Source of the DNA: Tupaia tana
Lineage: Eukaryota > Chordata > Mammalia > Scandentia > Tupaiidae
Direction of reading: 5' to 3'
DNA: 64,000 nucleotides
Assembly: GCA_026018925.1 (NCBI GenBank)
Contig: JAKSZU010000136.1
Coordinates: 62,001 to 126,000 of the forward strand
Position numbers and translations under genes: made by a program. This document shows, in pieces, positions 1 through 13,300 of the stretch (positions within the stretch are counted from its first letter, which is position 1; every line of letters starts with the position of its first letter). Below the pieces are notes generated by a model. It worked only from the letters and a program-made list of their open reading frames with translations. It was not told where the DNA came from and did no database searches.

Positions 1-305
1 TCCTCTGGCCTTCTATCCCTGTGCCTTTGTCTCTGAGGTCTCTGTCTCTCTCTGCTCCTGTCTCCCCTTTTTTTTTTGGTAATTTTTCCTTTTTACGATT
101 TTTTTAAAGGTAGAATTTCTCTCTGGCTGTCAGCTCCATCTTTTGTTTTGTTAATAAGCCCTTCTGCTCCTTTCTCCCAGGCAGGAGAGATGAGCCATTC
201 TCTGAGAAGTTTCCACATGGATACTGGGAACAAGGTATTTCAGGGCACAGGCGAAATGAAGATTTTCAACTCATAATTCAGCCTCCAGCAAGCAAAGCTA
301 GTGTG

Positions 306-2180
306 GTAGGGAGCCCCTCTGGCCTTCTATCCCTGTCTCTGTGTCTCTGAGGTCTCTGTCTCTCTCTGCTCTTGTCTCTTCATTTCTTTGGTAATTTTTC
401 TTTTTACGATTTTTTTAAAGGTAGAATTTCTCTCTGACTCTCAGCTCCATCTTTTGTTTTGTTAATAAGCCCTTCTGCTCCTTTCTCCCAGGCAGGAGAG
501 TTGAGCCATTCTCTGAGAAGATTCCACATGGATACTGGGAACTAGATATTTCAGGGCACAGGCGAAATGAAGATTTTCTACTCATAATTCAGCCTCCAGC
601 AAGCAAAGCTAGTGTGGTAGGGAGCCCCTCTGGCTTTCTATCCCTGTCTCTGTGTCTCTGAGTTCTCTGTCTCTCTCTGCTCCAGTCTCCACATGTTTTT
701 TTTGGTAATTTTTCCTTTTTACGATTTTTTTAAAGGTAGAATTTCCCTCTGGCTCTCAGCTCCATCTTTTGTTTTGTTAATAAGCCCTTCTGCTCCTTTC
801 TCCCAGGCAGGAGAGTTCAGCCATTCTCTGACAAGTTTCCACATGGATACTCGGAACTAGATATTTCAGGGCACAGGGGAAATGAAGATTTTGTACACAT
901 AATTCAGCCTCCAGCAAGCAAAGCTAGTGTGGTAGGGAGCACCTCTGGCCTTCTATCCCTGTCTCTGTGTCTCTGAGGTCTCTGTCTCTCTCTGCTCTTG
1001 TCTCTTCATTTCTTTGGTAATTTTTCCTTTTTACGATTTTTTTAAAGGTAGAATTTCTCTCTGGCTCTCAGCTCCATCTTTTGTTTTGTTAATAAGCCCT
1101 TCTGCTCCTTTCTCCCAGGCAGGAGAGTTGAGCCATTCTCCTAGAAGATTCCACATGGATACTGGGAACTAGATATTTCAGGGCACAGGAGAAATGAAGA
1201 TTTTATACTCATAATTCAGCCTCCAGCAAGCAAAGCTAGTGTGGTAGGGAGCCCCTCTGGCTTTCTATCCCTGTCTCTGTGTCTCTGAGGTCTCTGTCTC
1301 TCTCTGCTCCTGTCTCATTTTTTTTGTTAATTTTTCCTTTTTAGGATTTTTTTAAAGGTAGAATTTCTCTCTGGCTCTCAGCTCCATCTTTTGTTTTGTT
1401 AATAAGCCCTTCTGCTCCTTTCTCCCAGGCAGGAGAGTTGAGCCATTCTCTGAGAAGTTTCCACACGGATACTGGGAACTAGATATTTCAGGGCACAGGC
1501 GAAATGAAGATTTTCTACTCATAATTCAGCCTCCAGCAAGCAAAGCTAGTGTGGTAGGGAGCTCCTCTGGCCTTCTATCACTGTCTCTGTGTCTCTGTGG
1601 TCTCTGTCTCTCTCTGCTCCTGTCTCCTCATTTTTTTTGTTAATTTTTCCTTTTTACGATTTTTTTAAAGGTAGAATTTCTCTCTGGCTCTCAGCTCCAT
1701 CTTTTGTTTTGTTAATAAGCCCTTCTGCTCCTTTCTCCCAGGCAGGAGAGTTGAGCCATTCTCTGAGAAGATTCCACATGTATACTGGGAACTAGATATT
1801 TCAGGGCACAGGCGAAATGAAGATTTTCTACTCATAATTCAGCCTCCAGCAAGCAAAGCTAGTGTGGTAGGGAGCCCCTCTGGCTTTCTATCCCTGTCTC
1901 TGTGTCTCTGAGTTCTCTGTCTCTCTCTGCTCCAGTCTCCACATGTTTTTTTGGTAATTTTTCCTTTTTACGATTTTTTTAAAGGTAGAATTTCCCTCTG
2001 GCTCTCAGCTCCATCTTTTGTTTTGTTAATAAGCCCTTCTGCTCCTTTCTCCCAGGCAGGAGAGTTCAGCCATTCTCTGAGAAGTTTCCACATGGATACT
2101 CGGAACTAGATATTTCAGGGCACAGGGGAAATGAAGATTTTCTACACATAATTCAGCCTCCAGCAAGCAAAGCTAGTGTG
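306..2180 (+). repeat. Nested 6-unit repeat, copy 1 (1.875 kb) within copy a
   Basis: Six units, K-P-A-T-Y'-P, are repeated directly by the next block at an offset of about 1875 bp. The marker CTCTGACTCTCAGC (usual form CTCTGGCTC) occurs once in each copy, near 435 and 2308. ACATGTATACTGG, a change from ACATGGATAC, occurs near 1776 and 3650. Confidence 0.88.
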
Positions 2181-4055
2181 GTAGGGAGCCCCTCTGGCCT
2201 TCTATCCCTGTCTCTGTGTCTCTGAGGTCTCTGTCTCTCTCTGCTCTTGTCTCTTCATTTCTTTGGTAATTTTTCTTTTTACGATTTTTTTAAAGGTAGA
2301 ATTTCTCTCTGACTCTCAGCTCCATCTTTTGTTTTGTTAATAAGCCCTTCTGCTCCTTTCTCCCAGGCAGGAGAGTTGAGCCATTCTCTGAGAAGATTCC
2401 ACATGGATACTGGGAACTAGATATTTCAGGGCACAGGCGAAATGAAGATTTTCTACTCATAATTCAGCCTCCAGCAAGCAAAGCTAGTGTGGTAGGGAGC
2501 CCCTCTGGCTTTCTATCCCTGTCTCTGTGTCTCTGAGTTCTCTGTCTCTCTCTGCTCCAGTCTCCACATGTTTTTTTTGGTAATTTTTCCTTTTTACGAT
2601 TTTTTTAAAGGTAGAATTTCCCTCTGGCTCTCAGCTCCATCTTTTGTTTTGTTAATAAGCCCTTCTGCTCCTTTCTCCCAGGCAGGAGAGTTCAGCCATT
2701 CTCTGAGAAGTTTCCACATGGATACTCGGAACTAGATATTTCAGGGCACAGGGGAAATGAAGATTTTCTACACATAATTCAGCCTCCAGCAAGCAAATCT
2801 AGTGTGGTAGGGAGCACCTCTGGCCTTCTATCCCTGTCTCTGTGTCTCTGAGGTCTCTGTCTCTCTCTGCTCTTGTCTCTTCATTTCTTTGGTAATTTTT
2901 CCTTTTTACGATTTTTTTAAAGGTAGAATTTCTCTCTGGCTCTCAGCTCCATCTTTTGTTTTGTTAATAAGCCCTTCTGCTCCTTTCTCCCAGGCAGGAG
3001 AGTTGAGCCATTCTCCTAGAAGATTCCACATGGATACTGGGAACTAGATATTTCAGGGCACAGGAGAAATGAAGATTTTATACTCATAATTCAGCCTCCA
3101 GCAAGCAAAGCTAGTGTGGTAGGGAGCCCCTCTGGCTTTCTATCCCTGTCTCTGTGTCTCTGAGGTCTCTGTCTCTCTCTGCACCTGTCTCAATTTTTTG
3201 TTAATTTTTCCTTTTTAGGATTTTTTTAAAGGTAGAATTTCTCTCTGGCTCTCAGCTCCATCTTTTGTTTTGTTAATAAGCCCTTCTGCTCCTTTCTCCC
3301 AGGCAGGAGAGTTGAGCCATTCTCTGAGAAGTTTCCACACGGATACTGGGAACTAGATATTTCAGGGCACAGGCGAAATGAAGATTTTCTACTCATAATT
3401 CAGCCTCCAGCAAGCAAAGCTAGTGTGGTAGGGAGCTCCTCTGGCCTTCTATCCCTGTCTCTGTGTCTCTGTGGTCTCTGTCTCTCTCTGCTCCTGTCTC
3501 CTCATTTTTTTTGTTAATTTTTCCTTTTTACGATTTTTTTAAAGGTAGAATTTCTCTCTGGCTCTCAGCTCCATCTTTTGTTTTGTTAATAAGCCCTTAT
3601 GCTCCTTTCTCCCAGGCAGGAGAGTTGAGCCATTCTCTGAGAAGATTCCACATGTATACTGGGAACTAGATATTTCAGGGCACAGGCGAAATGAAGATTT
3701 TCTACTCATAATTCAGCCTCCAGCAAGCAAAGCTAGTGTGGTAGGGAGCCCCTCTGGCTTTCTATCCCTGTCTCTGTGTCTCTGAGTTCTCTGTCTCTCT
3801 CTGCTCCAGTCTTCACATGTTTTTTTTGGTAATTTTTCCTTTTTACGATTTTTTTAAAGGTAGAATTTCCCTCTGGCTCTCAGCTCCATCTTTTGTTTTG
3901 TTAATAAGCCCTTCTGCTCCTTTCTCCCAGGCAGGAGAGTTCAGCCATTCTCTGAGAAGTTTCCACATGGATACTCGGAACTAGATATTTCAGGGCACAG
4001 GGGAAATGAAGATTTTCTACACATAATTCAGCCTGCAGCAAGCAAAGCTAGTGTG
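2181..4055 (+). repeat. Nested 6-unit repeat, copy 2 (1.875 kb) within copy a
   Basis: This is the tandem partner of 306-2180. Differences are few: for example AAATCTAGTG near 2797 against AAAGCTAG, CTGCACCTG near 3180, and CCTTATGCTCC near 3595. After 4055 the order changes to an A-type unit with GAGCGCCTC. Confidence 0.87.
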
Positions 4056-6243
4056 GTAGGGAGCGCCTCTGGCCTTCTATCCCTGTCTCTGTGTCTCTGA
4101 GTTCTCTGTCTCTCTCTGCTCTTGTCTCTTCATTTCTTTTGGTAATTTTTCCTTTTTACGATTTTATTAAAGGTAGAATTTCTCTCTGGCTCTCAGCTCC
4201 ATCTTTTGTTTTGTTAATAAGCCCTTCTGCTCCTTTCTCCCAGGCAGCAGAGTTGAGCCATTCTCCTAGAAGATTCCACATGGATACTGGGAACTAGATA
4301 TTTCAGGGCACAGGAGAAATGAAGATTTTATACTCATAATTCAGCCTGCAGCAAGCAAAGCTAGTGTGGTAGGGAGCCCCTCTGGCTTTCTATCCCTGTC
4401 TCTGTGTCTCTGAGGTCTCTGTCTCTCTCTGCTCCTGTCTCATATTTTTTGTTAATTTTTCCTTTTTACGATTTTTTTAAAGGTAGAATTTCTCTCTGGC
4501 TCTCAGCTCCATCTTTTTTTTTGTTAATAAGCCCTTCTGATCCTTTCTCCCAGGCAGGAGAGTTGAGCCATTCTCTGAGAAGTTTCCACATTGATACTGG
4601 GAACTAGATATTTCAGGGCACAGGCGAAATGAAGATTTTCTACTCATAATTCAGCTTCCAGTAAGCAAAGCTAGTGTGGTAGGGAGCCCCTCTGGCCTTC
4701 TATCCCTGTCTCTGTGTCTCTGTGGTCTCTGTCTTTCTCTGCTCCTGTCTCCTCATTTTTTTTGGTAATTTTTCCTTTTTACGATTTTTTTAAAGGTAGA
4801 ATTTCTCTCTGGCTCTCAGCTCCATCTTTTGTTTTGTTAATAAGCCCTTCTGCTCCTTTCTCCCAGGCAGGAGAGTTGAGCCATTCTCTGAGAAGATACA
4901 ACATGGATACTGGGAACTAGATATTTCAGGGCACAGGCGAAATGATTATTTTCTACTCATAATTCAGCCTCCAGCAAGCAAAGCTAGTGTGGTAGGGAGC
5001 TCCTCTGGCCTTCTATCCCTGTGCCTTTGTCTCTGAGGTCTCTGTCTCTCTCTGCTCCTGTCTCCCCATTTTTTTTTGGTAATTTTTCCTTTTTACGATT
5101 TTTTTAAAGGTAGAATTTCTCTCTGGCTGTCAGCTCCATCTTTTGTTTTGTTAATAAGCCCTTCTGCTCCTTTCTCCCAGGCAGGAGAGATGAGCCATTC
5201 TCTGAGAAGTTTCCACATGGATACTGGGAACAAGGTATTTCAGGGCACAGGCGAAATGAAGATTTTCAACTCATAATTCAGCCTCCAGCAAGCAAAGCTA
5301 GTGTGGTAGGGAGCCCCTCTGGCCTTCTATCCCTGTCTCTGTGTCTCTGAGGTCTCTGTCTCTCTCTGCTCTTGTCTCTTCATTTCTTTGGTAATTTTTC
5401 TTTTTACGATTTTTTTAAAGGTAGAATTTCTCTCTGGCTCTCAGCTCCATCTTTTGTTTTGTTAATAAGCCCTTCTGCTCCTTTCTCCCAGGCAGGAGAG
5501 TTGAGCCATTCTCTGAGAAGATTCCACATGGATACTGGGAACTAGATATTTCAGGGCACAGGCGAAATGAAGATTTTCTACTCATAATTCAGCCTCCAGC
5601 AAGCAAAGCTAGTGTGGTAGGGAGCCCCTCTGGCTTTCTATCCCTGTCTCTGTGTCTCTGAGGTCTCTGTCTCTCTCTGCTCCTGTCTCCTCATTTTTTT
5701 TGGTAATTTTTCCTTTTTACGATTTTTTTAAAGGTAGAATTTCTCTCTGGCTCTCAGCTCCATCTTTTGTTTTGTTAATAAGCCCTTCTGCTCCTTTCTC
5801 CCAGGCAGGAGAGTTGAGCCATTCTCTGAGAAGATACAACATGGATACTGGGAACTAGATATTTCAGGGCACAGGCGAAATGATTATTTTCTACTCATAA
5901 TTCAGCCTCCAGCAAGCAAAGCTAGTGTGGTAGGGAGCTCCTCTGGCCTTCTATCCCTGTGCCTTTGTCTCTGAGGTCTCTGTCTCTCTCTGCTCCTGTC
6001 TCCCCTTTTTTTTTTGGTAATTTTTCCTTTTTACGATTTTTTTAAAGGTAGAATTTCTCTCTGGCTGTCAGCTCCATCTTTTGTTTTGTTAATAAGCCCT
6101 TCTGCTCCTTTCTCCCAGGCAGGAGAGATGAGCCATTCTCTGAGAAGTTTCCACATGGATACTGGGAACAAGGTATTTCAGGGCACAGGCGAAATGAAGA
6201 TTTTCAACTCATAATTCAGCCTCCAGCAAGCAAAGCTAGTGTG

Positions 6244-8122
6244 GTAGGGAGCCCCTCTGGCCTTCTATCCCTGTCTCTGTGTCTCTGAGGTCTCTGTCTC
6301 TCTCTGCTCTTGTCTCTTCATTTCTTTGGTAATTTTTCTTTTTACGATTTTTTTAAAGGTAGAATTTCTCTCTGACTCTCAGCTCCATCTTTTGTTTTGT
6401 TAATAAGCCCTTCTGCTCCTTTCTCCCAGGCAGGAGAGTTGAGCCATTCTCTGAGAAGATTCCACATGGATACTGGGAACTAGATATTTCAGGGCACAGG
6501 CGAAATGAAGATTTTCTACTCATAATTCAGCCTCCAGCAAGCAAAGCTAGTGTGGTAGGGAGCCCCTCTGGCTTTCTATCCCTGTCTCTGTGTCTCTGAG
6601 GTCTCTGTCTCTCTCTGCTCCAGTCTCCACATGTTTTTTTTGGTAATTTTTCCTTTTTACGATTTTTTTAAAGGTAGAATTTCCCTCTGGCTCTCAGCTC
6701 CATCTTTTGTTTTGTTAATAAGCCCTTCTGCTCCTTTCTCCCAGGCAGGAGAGTTCAGCCATTCTCTGAGAAGTTTCCACATGGATACTCGGAACTAGAT
6801 ATTTCAGGGCACAGGGGAAATGAAGATTTTGTACACATAATTCAGCCTCCAGCAAGCAAAGCTAGTGTGGTAGGGAGCACCTCTGGCCTTCTATCCCTGT
6901 CTCTGTGTCTCTGAGGTCTCTGTCTCTCTCTGCTCTTGTCTCTTCATTTCTTTGGTAATTTTTCCTTTTTACGATTTTTTTAAAGGTAGAATTTCTCTCT
7001 GGCTCTCAGCTCCATCTTTTGTTTTGTTAATAAGCCCTTCTGCTCCTTTCTCCCAGGCAGGAGAGTTGAGCCATTCTCCTAGAAGATTCCACATGGATAC
7101 TGGGAACTAGATATTTCAGGGCACAGGAGAAATGAAGATTTTATACTCATAATTCAGCCTCCAGCAAGCAAAGCTAGTGTGGTAGGGAGCCCCTCTGGCT
7201 TTCTATCCCTGTCTCTGTGTCTCTGAGGTCTCTGTCTCTCTCTGCTCCTGTCTCCTCATTTATTTTTGGTAATTTTTCCTTTTTAGGATTTTTTTAAAGG
7301 TAGAATTTCTCTCTGGCTCTCAGCTCCATCTTTTGTTTTGTTAATAAGCCCTTCTGCTCCTTTCTCCCAGGCAGGAGAGTTGAGCCATTCTCTGAGAAGT
7401 TTCCACACGGATACTGGGAACTAGATATTTCAGGGCACAGGCGAAATGAAGATTTTCTACTCATAATTCAGCCTCCAGCAAGCAAAGCTAGTGTGGTAGG
7501 GAGCTCCTCTGGCCTTCTATCCCTGTCTCTGTGTCTCTGTGGTCTCTGTCTCTCTCTGCTCCTGTCTCCTCATTTTTTTTGTTAATTTTTCCTTTTTACG
7601 ATTTTTTTAAAGGTAGAATTTCTCTCTGGCTCTCAGCTCCATCTTTTGTTTTGTTAATAAGCCCTTCTGCTCCTTTCTCCCAGGCAGGAGAGTTGAGCCA
7701 TTCTCTGAGAAGATTCCACATGTATACTGGGAACTAGATATTTCAGGGCACAGGCGAAATGAAGATTTTCTACTCATAATTCAGCCTCCAGCAAGCAAAG
7801 CTAGTGTGGTAGGGAGCCCCTCTGGCTTTCTATCCCTGTCTCTGTGTCTCTGAGTTCTCTGTCTCTCTCTGCTCCAGTCTCCACATGTTTTTTTGGTAAT
7901 TTTTCCTTTTTACGATTTTTTTAAAGGTAGAATTTCCCTCTGGCTCTCAGCTCCATCTTTTGTTTTGTTAATAAGCCCTTCTGCTCCTTTCTCCCAGGCA
8001 GGAGAGTTCAGCCATTCTCTGAGAAGTTTCCACATGGATACTCGGAACTAGATATTTCAGGGCACAGGGGAAATGAAGATTTTCTACACATAATTCAGCC
8101 TCCAGCAAGCAAAGCTAGTGTG
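6244..8122 (+). repeat. Nested 6-unit repeat, copy 1 within copy b
   Basis: This is the counterpart of 306-2180 in the second 19-unit copy, again with the CTCTGACTC marker near 6372 and ACATGTATAC near 7717. Both large copies carry the tandem hexamer, so the hexamer duplication came before the 5.94 kb duplication. Confidence 0.85.
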
Positions 8123-9996
8123 GTAGGGAGCCCCTCTGGCCTTCTATCCCTGTCTCTGTGTCTCTGAGGTCTCTGTCTCTCTCTGATCTTGTCTCTTCAT
8201 TTCTTTGGTAATTTTTCTTTTTACGATTTTTTTAAAGGTAGAATTTCTCTCTGACTCTCAGCTCCATCTTTTGTTTTGTTAATAAGCCCTTCTGCTCCTT
8301 TCTCCCAGGCAGGAGAGTTGAGCCATTCTCTGAGAAGATTCCACATGGATACTGGGAACTAGATATTTCAGGGCACAGGCGAAATGAAGATTTTCTACTC
8401 ATAATTCAGCCTCCAGCAAGCAAAGCTAGTGTGGTAGGGAGCCCCTCTGGCTTTCTATCCCTGTCTCTGTGTCTCTGAGTTCTCTGTCTCTCTCTGCTCC
8501 AGTCTCCACATGTTTTTTTTGGTAATTTTTCCTTTTTACGATTTTTTTAAAGGTAGAATTTCCCTCTGGCTCTCAGCTCCATCTTTTGTTTTGTTAATAA
8601 GCCCTTCTGCTCCTTTCTCCCAGGCAGGAGAGTTCAGCCATTCTCTGAGAAGTTTCCACATGGATACTCGGAACTAGATATTTCAGGGCACAGGGGAAAT
8701 GAAGATTTTCTACACATAATTCAGCCTCCAGCAAGCAAATCTAGTGTGGTAGGGAGCACCTCTGGCCTTCTATCCCTGTCTCTGTGTCTCTGAGGTCTCT
8801 GTCTCTCTCTGCTCTTGTCTCTTCATTTCTTTGGTAATTTTTCCTTTTTACGATTTTTTTAAAGGTAGAATTTCTCTCTGGCTCTCAGCTCCATCTTTTG
8901 TTTTGTTAATAAGCCCTTCTGCTCCTTTCTCCCAGGCAGGAGAGTTGAGCCATTCTCCTAGAAGATTCCACATGGATACTGGGAACTAGATATTTCAGGG
9001 CACAGGAGAAATGAAGATTTTATACTCATAATTCAGCCTCCAGCAAGCAAAGCTAGTGTGGTAGGGAGCCCCTCTGGCTTTCTATCCCTGTCTCTGTGTC
9101 TCTGAGGTCTCTGTCTCTCTCTGCTCCTGTCTCAATTTTTTGTTAATTTTTCCTTTTTAGGATTTTTTTAAAGGTAGAATTTCTCTCTGGCTCTCAGCTC
9201 CATCTTTTGTTTTGTTAATAAGCCCTTCTGCTCCTTTCTCCCAGGCAGGAGAGTTGAGCCATTCTCTGAGAAGTTTCCACACGGATACTGGGAACTAGAT
9301 ATTTCAGGGCACAGGCGAAATGAAGATTTTCTACTCATAATTCAGCCTCCAGCAAGCAAAGCTAGTGTGGTAGGGAGCTCCTCTGGCCTTCTATCCCTGT
9401 CTCTGTGTCTCTGTGGTCTCTGTCTCTCTCTGCTCCTGTCTCCTCATTTTTTTTGTTAATTTTTCCTTTTTACGATTTTTTTAAAGGTAGAATTTCTCTC
9501 TGGCTCTCAGCTCCATCTTTTGTTTTGTTAATAAGCCCTTCTGCTCCTTTCTCCCAGGCAGGAGAGTTGAGCCATTCTCTGAGAAGATTCCACATGTATA
9601 CTGGGAACTAGATATTTCAGGGCACAGGCGAAATGAAGATTTTCTACTCATAATTCAGCCTCCAGCAAGCAAAGCTAGTGTGGTAGGGAGCCCCTCTGGC
9701 TTTCTATCCCTGTCTCTGTGTCTCTGAGTTCTCTGTCTCTCTCTGCTCCAGTCTCCACATGTTTTTTTGGTAATTTTTCCTTTTTACGATTTTTTTAAAG
9801 GTAGAATTTCCCTCTGGCTCTCAGCTCCATCTTTTGTTTTGTTAATAAGCCCTTCTGCTCCTTTCTCCCAGGCAGGAGAGTTCAGCCATTCTCTGAGAAG
9901 TTTCCACATGGATACTCGGAACTAGATATTTCAGGGCACAGGGGAAATGAAGATTTTCTACACATAATTCAGCCTCCAGCAAGCAAAGCTAGTGTG
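8123..9996 (+). repeat. Nested 6-unit repeat, copy 2 within copy b
   Basis: This is the counterpart of 2181-4055. It shares AAATCTAGTG near 8737 with copy a, so that change also came before the large duplication. CTGCTCCTG is kept near 9121 where copy a has CTGCACCTG, so that change arose later in copy a. Confidence 0.85.
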
Positions 9997-10315
9997 GTAG
10001 GGAGCGCCTCTGGCCTTCTATCCCTGTCTCTGTGTCTCTGAGTTCTCTGTCTCTCTCTGCTCTTGTCTCTTCATTTCTTTTGGTAATTTTTCCTTTTTAC
10101 GATTTTATTAAAGGTAGAATTTCTCTCTGGCTCTCAGCTCCATCTTTTGTTTTGTTAATAAGCCCTTCTGCTCCTTTCTCCCAGGCAGGAGAGTTTAGCC
10201 ATTCTCCTAGAAGATTCCACATGGATACTGGGAACTAGATATTTCAGGGCACAGGAGAAATGAAGATTTTATACTCATAATTCAGCCTGCAGCAAGCAAA
10301 GCTAGTGTGGTAGGG

Positions 10316-13300
10316 AGCCCCTCTGGCTTTCTATCCCTGTCTCTGTGTCTCTGAGGTCTCTGTCTCTCTCTGCTCCTGTCTCATATTTTTTGTTAATTTT
10401 TCCTTTTTACGATTTTTTTAAAGGTAGAATTTCTCTCTGGCTCTCAGCTCCATCTTTTTTTTTGTTAATAAGCCCTTCTGATCCTTTCTCCCAGGCAGGA
10501 GAGTTGAGCCATTCTCTGAGAAGTTTCCACATGGATACTGGGAACTAGATATTTCAGGGCACAGGCGAAATGAAGATTTTCTACTCATAATTCAGCTTCC
10601 AGTAAGCAAAGCTAGTGTGGTAGGGAGCCCCTCTGGCCTTCTATCCCTGTCTCTGTGTCTCTGTGGTCTCTGTCTTTCTCTGCTCCTGTCTCCTCATTTT
10701 TTTTGGTAATTTTTCCTTTTTACGATTTTTTTAAAGGTAGAATTTCTCTCTGGCTCTCAGCTCCATCTTTTGTTTTGTTAATAAGCCCTTCTGCTCCTTT
10801 CTCCCAGGCAGGAGAGTTGAGCCATTCTCTGAGAAGATACAACATGGATACTGGGAACTAGATATTTCAGGGCACAGGCGAAATGATTATTTTCTACTCA
10901 TAATTCAGCCTCCAGCAAGCAAAGCTAGTGTGGTAGGGAGCTCCTCTGGCCTTCTATCCCTGTGCCTTTGTCTCTGAGGTCTCTGTCTCTCTCTGCTCCT
11001 GTCTCCCCTTTTTTTTTGGTAATTTTTCCTTTTTACGATTTTTTTAAAGGTAGAATTTCTCTCTGGCTGTCAGCTCCATCTTTTGTTTTGTTAATAAGCC
11101 CTTCTGCTCCTTTCTCCCAGGCAGGAGAGATGAGCCATTCTCTGAGAAGTTTCCACATGGATACTGGGAACAAGGTATTTCAGGGCACAGGCGAAATGAA
11201 GATTTTCAACTCATAATTCAGCCTCCAGCAAGCAAAGCTAGTGTGGTAGGGAGCCCCTCTGGCCTTCTATCCCTGTCTCTGTGTCTCTGAGGTCTCTGTC
11301 TCTCTCTGCTCTTGTCTCTTCATTTCTTTGGTAATTTTTCTTTTTACGATTTTTTTAAAGGTAGAATTTCTCTCTGGCTCTCAGCTCCATCTTTTGTTTT
11401 GTTAATAAGCCCTTCTGCTCCTTTCTCCCAGGCAGGAGAGTTGAGCCATTCTCTGAGAAGATTCCACATGGATACTGGGAACTAGATATTTCAGGGCACA
11501 GGCGAAATGAAGATTTTCTACTCATAATTCAGCCTCCAGCAAGCAAAGCTAGTGTGGTAGGGAGCCCCTCTGGCTTTCTATCCCTGTCTCTGTGTCTCTG
11601 AGTTCTCTGTCTCTCTCTGCTCCAGTCTCCACATGTTTTTTTTGGTAATTTTTCCTTTTTACGATTTTTTTAAAGGTAGAATTTCCCTCTGGCTCTCAGC
11701 TCCATCTTTTGTTTTGTTAATAAGCCCTTCTGCTCCTTTCTCCCAGGCAGGAGAGTTCAGCCATTCTCTGAGAAGTTTCCACATGGATACTCGGAACTAG
11801 ATATTTCAGGGCACATGGAAATGAAGATTTTCTACACATAATTCAGCCTCCAGCAAGCAAAGCTAGTGTGGTAGGGAGCACCTCTGGCCTTCTATCCCTG
11901 TCTCTGTGTCTCTGAGGTCTCTGTCTCTCTCTGCTCTTGTCTCTTCATTTCTTTTGGTAATTTTTCCTTTTTACGATTTTTTTAAAGGTAGAATTTCTCT
12001 CTGGCTCTCAGCTCCATCTTTTGTTTTGTTAATAAGCCCTTCTGCTCCTTTCTCCCAGGCAGGAGAGTTGAGCCATTCTCCTAGAAGATTCCACATGGAT
12101 ACTGGGAACTAGATATTTCAGGGCACAGGAGAAATGAAGATTTTATACTCATAATTCAGCCTCCAGCAAGCAAAGCTAGTGTGGTAGGGAGCCCCTCTGG
12201 CTTTCTATCCCTGTCTCTGTGTCTCTGAGGTCTCTGTCTCTCTCTGCTCCTGTCTCATTTTTTTTGTTAATTTTTCCTTTTTACGATTTTTTTAAAGGTA
12301 GAATTTCTCTCTGGCTCTCAGCTCCATCTTTTGTTTTGTTAATAAGCCCTTCTGCTCCTTTCTCCCAGGCAGGAGAGTTGAGCCATTCTCTGAGAAGTTT
12401 CCACACGGATACTGGGAACTAGATATTTCAGGGCACAGGCGAAATGAAGATTTTCTACTCATAATTCAGCCTCCAGCAAGCAAAGCTAGTGTGGTAGGGA
12501 GCTCCTCTGGCCTTCTATCCCTGTCTCTGTGTCTCTGTGGTCTCTGTCTCTCTCTGCTCCTGTCTCCTCATTTTTTTTGGTAATTTTTCCTTTTTACGAT
12601 TTTTTTAAAGGTAGAATTTCTCTCTGGCTCTCAGCTCCATCTTTTGTTTTGTTAATAAGCCCTTCTGCTCCTTTCTCCCAGGCAGGAGAGTTGAGCCATT
12701 CTCTGAGAAGATACAACATGGATACTGGGAACTAGATATTTCAGGGCACAGGCGAAATGATTATTTTCTACTCATAATTCAGCCTCCAGCAAGCAAAGCT
12801 AGTGTGGTAGGGAGCTCCTCTGGCCTTCTATCCCTGTCTCTGTGTCTCTGAGGTCTCTGTCTCTCTCTGCTCCTGTCTCCTCATATTTTTGGTAATTTTT
12901 CATTTTTACGATTTTATTAAAGGTAGGATATCTCTCTGGCTCTCAGCTCCTTCTTTTGTTTTGTTAATAAGCCCTTCTTCTCCTTTCTCCCAGGCAGGAG
13001 AGTTGAGTCATTCTCTGAGAAGATTCCACATGGATACTGGGAACTAGATATTTCAGGGCACAGGCGAAATGAAGATTTTCTACTCATAATTCAGCCTCCA
13101 GTAAGCAAAGCTAGTGTGGTAGGGAGCCCCTCTGGCCTTCTATCCCTGTGCCTGTGTCTCTGAGGTCTCTGTCTCTCTCTGCTCTTGTATCCCCTTTTTT
13201 TTTGGTAATTTTTCCTTTTTACGATTTTTTTAAAGGTAGAATCTCTCTCTGGCTGTCAGCTCCATCTTTTGTTTTGTTAATAAGCCCTTCTGCTCCTTTC

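Larger units (their letters stand above)
1..5938 (+). repeat. Left 19-unit higher-order repeat, copy a (5.94 kb)
   Basis: The block starts with an M-type unit whose CTGTGCCTTTGTC entry recurs at 5939, exactly 5938 bp later. Unit order is about M-K-P-A-T-Y'-P-K-P-A-T-Y'-P-A-T-Y-M-K-Y. Variants shared with copy b include CTCTGACTC near 435, the GCGCCTC entry near 4063, and the T8 run with GATCC near 4510-4540. The last three units repeat the start of a cassette (M at 5000, then M at 5939, 939 bp apart). Confidence 0.88.
5939..11600 (+). repeat. Left 19-unit higher-order repeat, copy b (about 18 units aligned)
   Basis: The block aligns with bases 1 to about 5660 at an offset of 5938-5942 bp, and most subtype variants are shared. 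Small differences include a CATTTATTTTTGG entry near 7257, where copy a has CATTTTTTTTG near 1315, and GAGGTCTC near 6598, where copy a has GAGTTCTC. The two copies part company near 5660/11600: copy a passes into a Y unit and copy b into a P unit. This marks the edge of the duplication or a later exchange. Confidence 0.87.
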
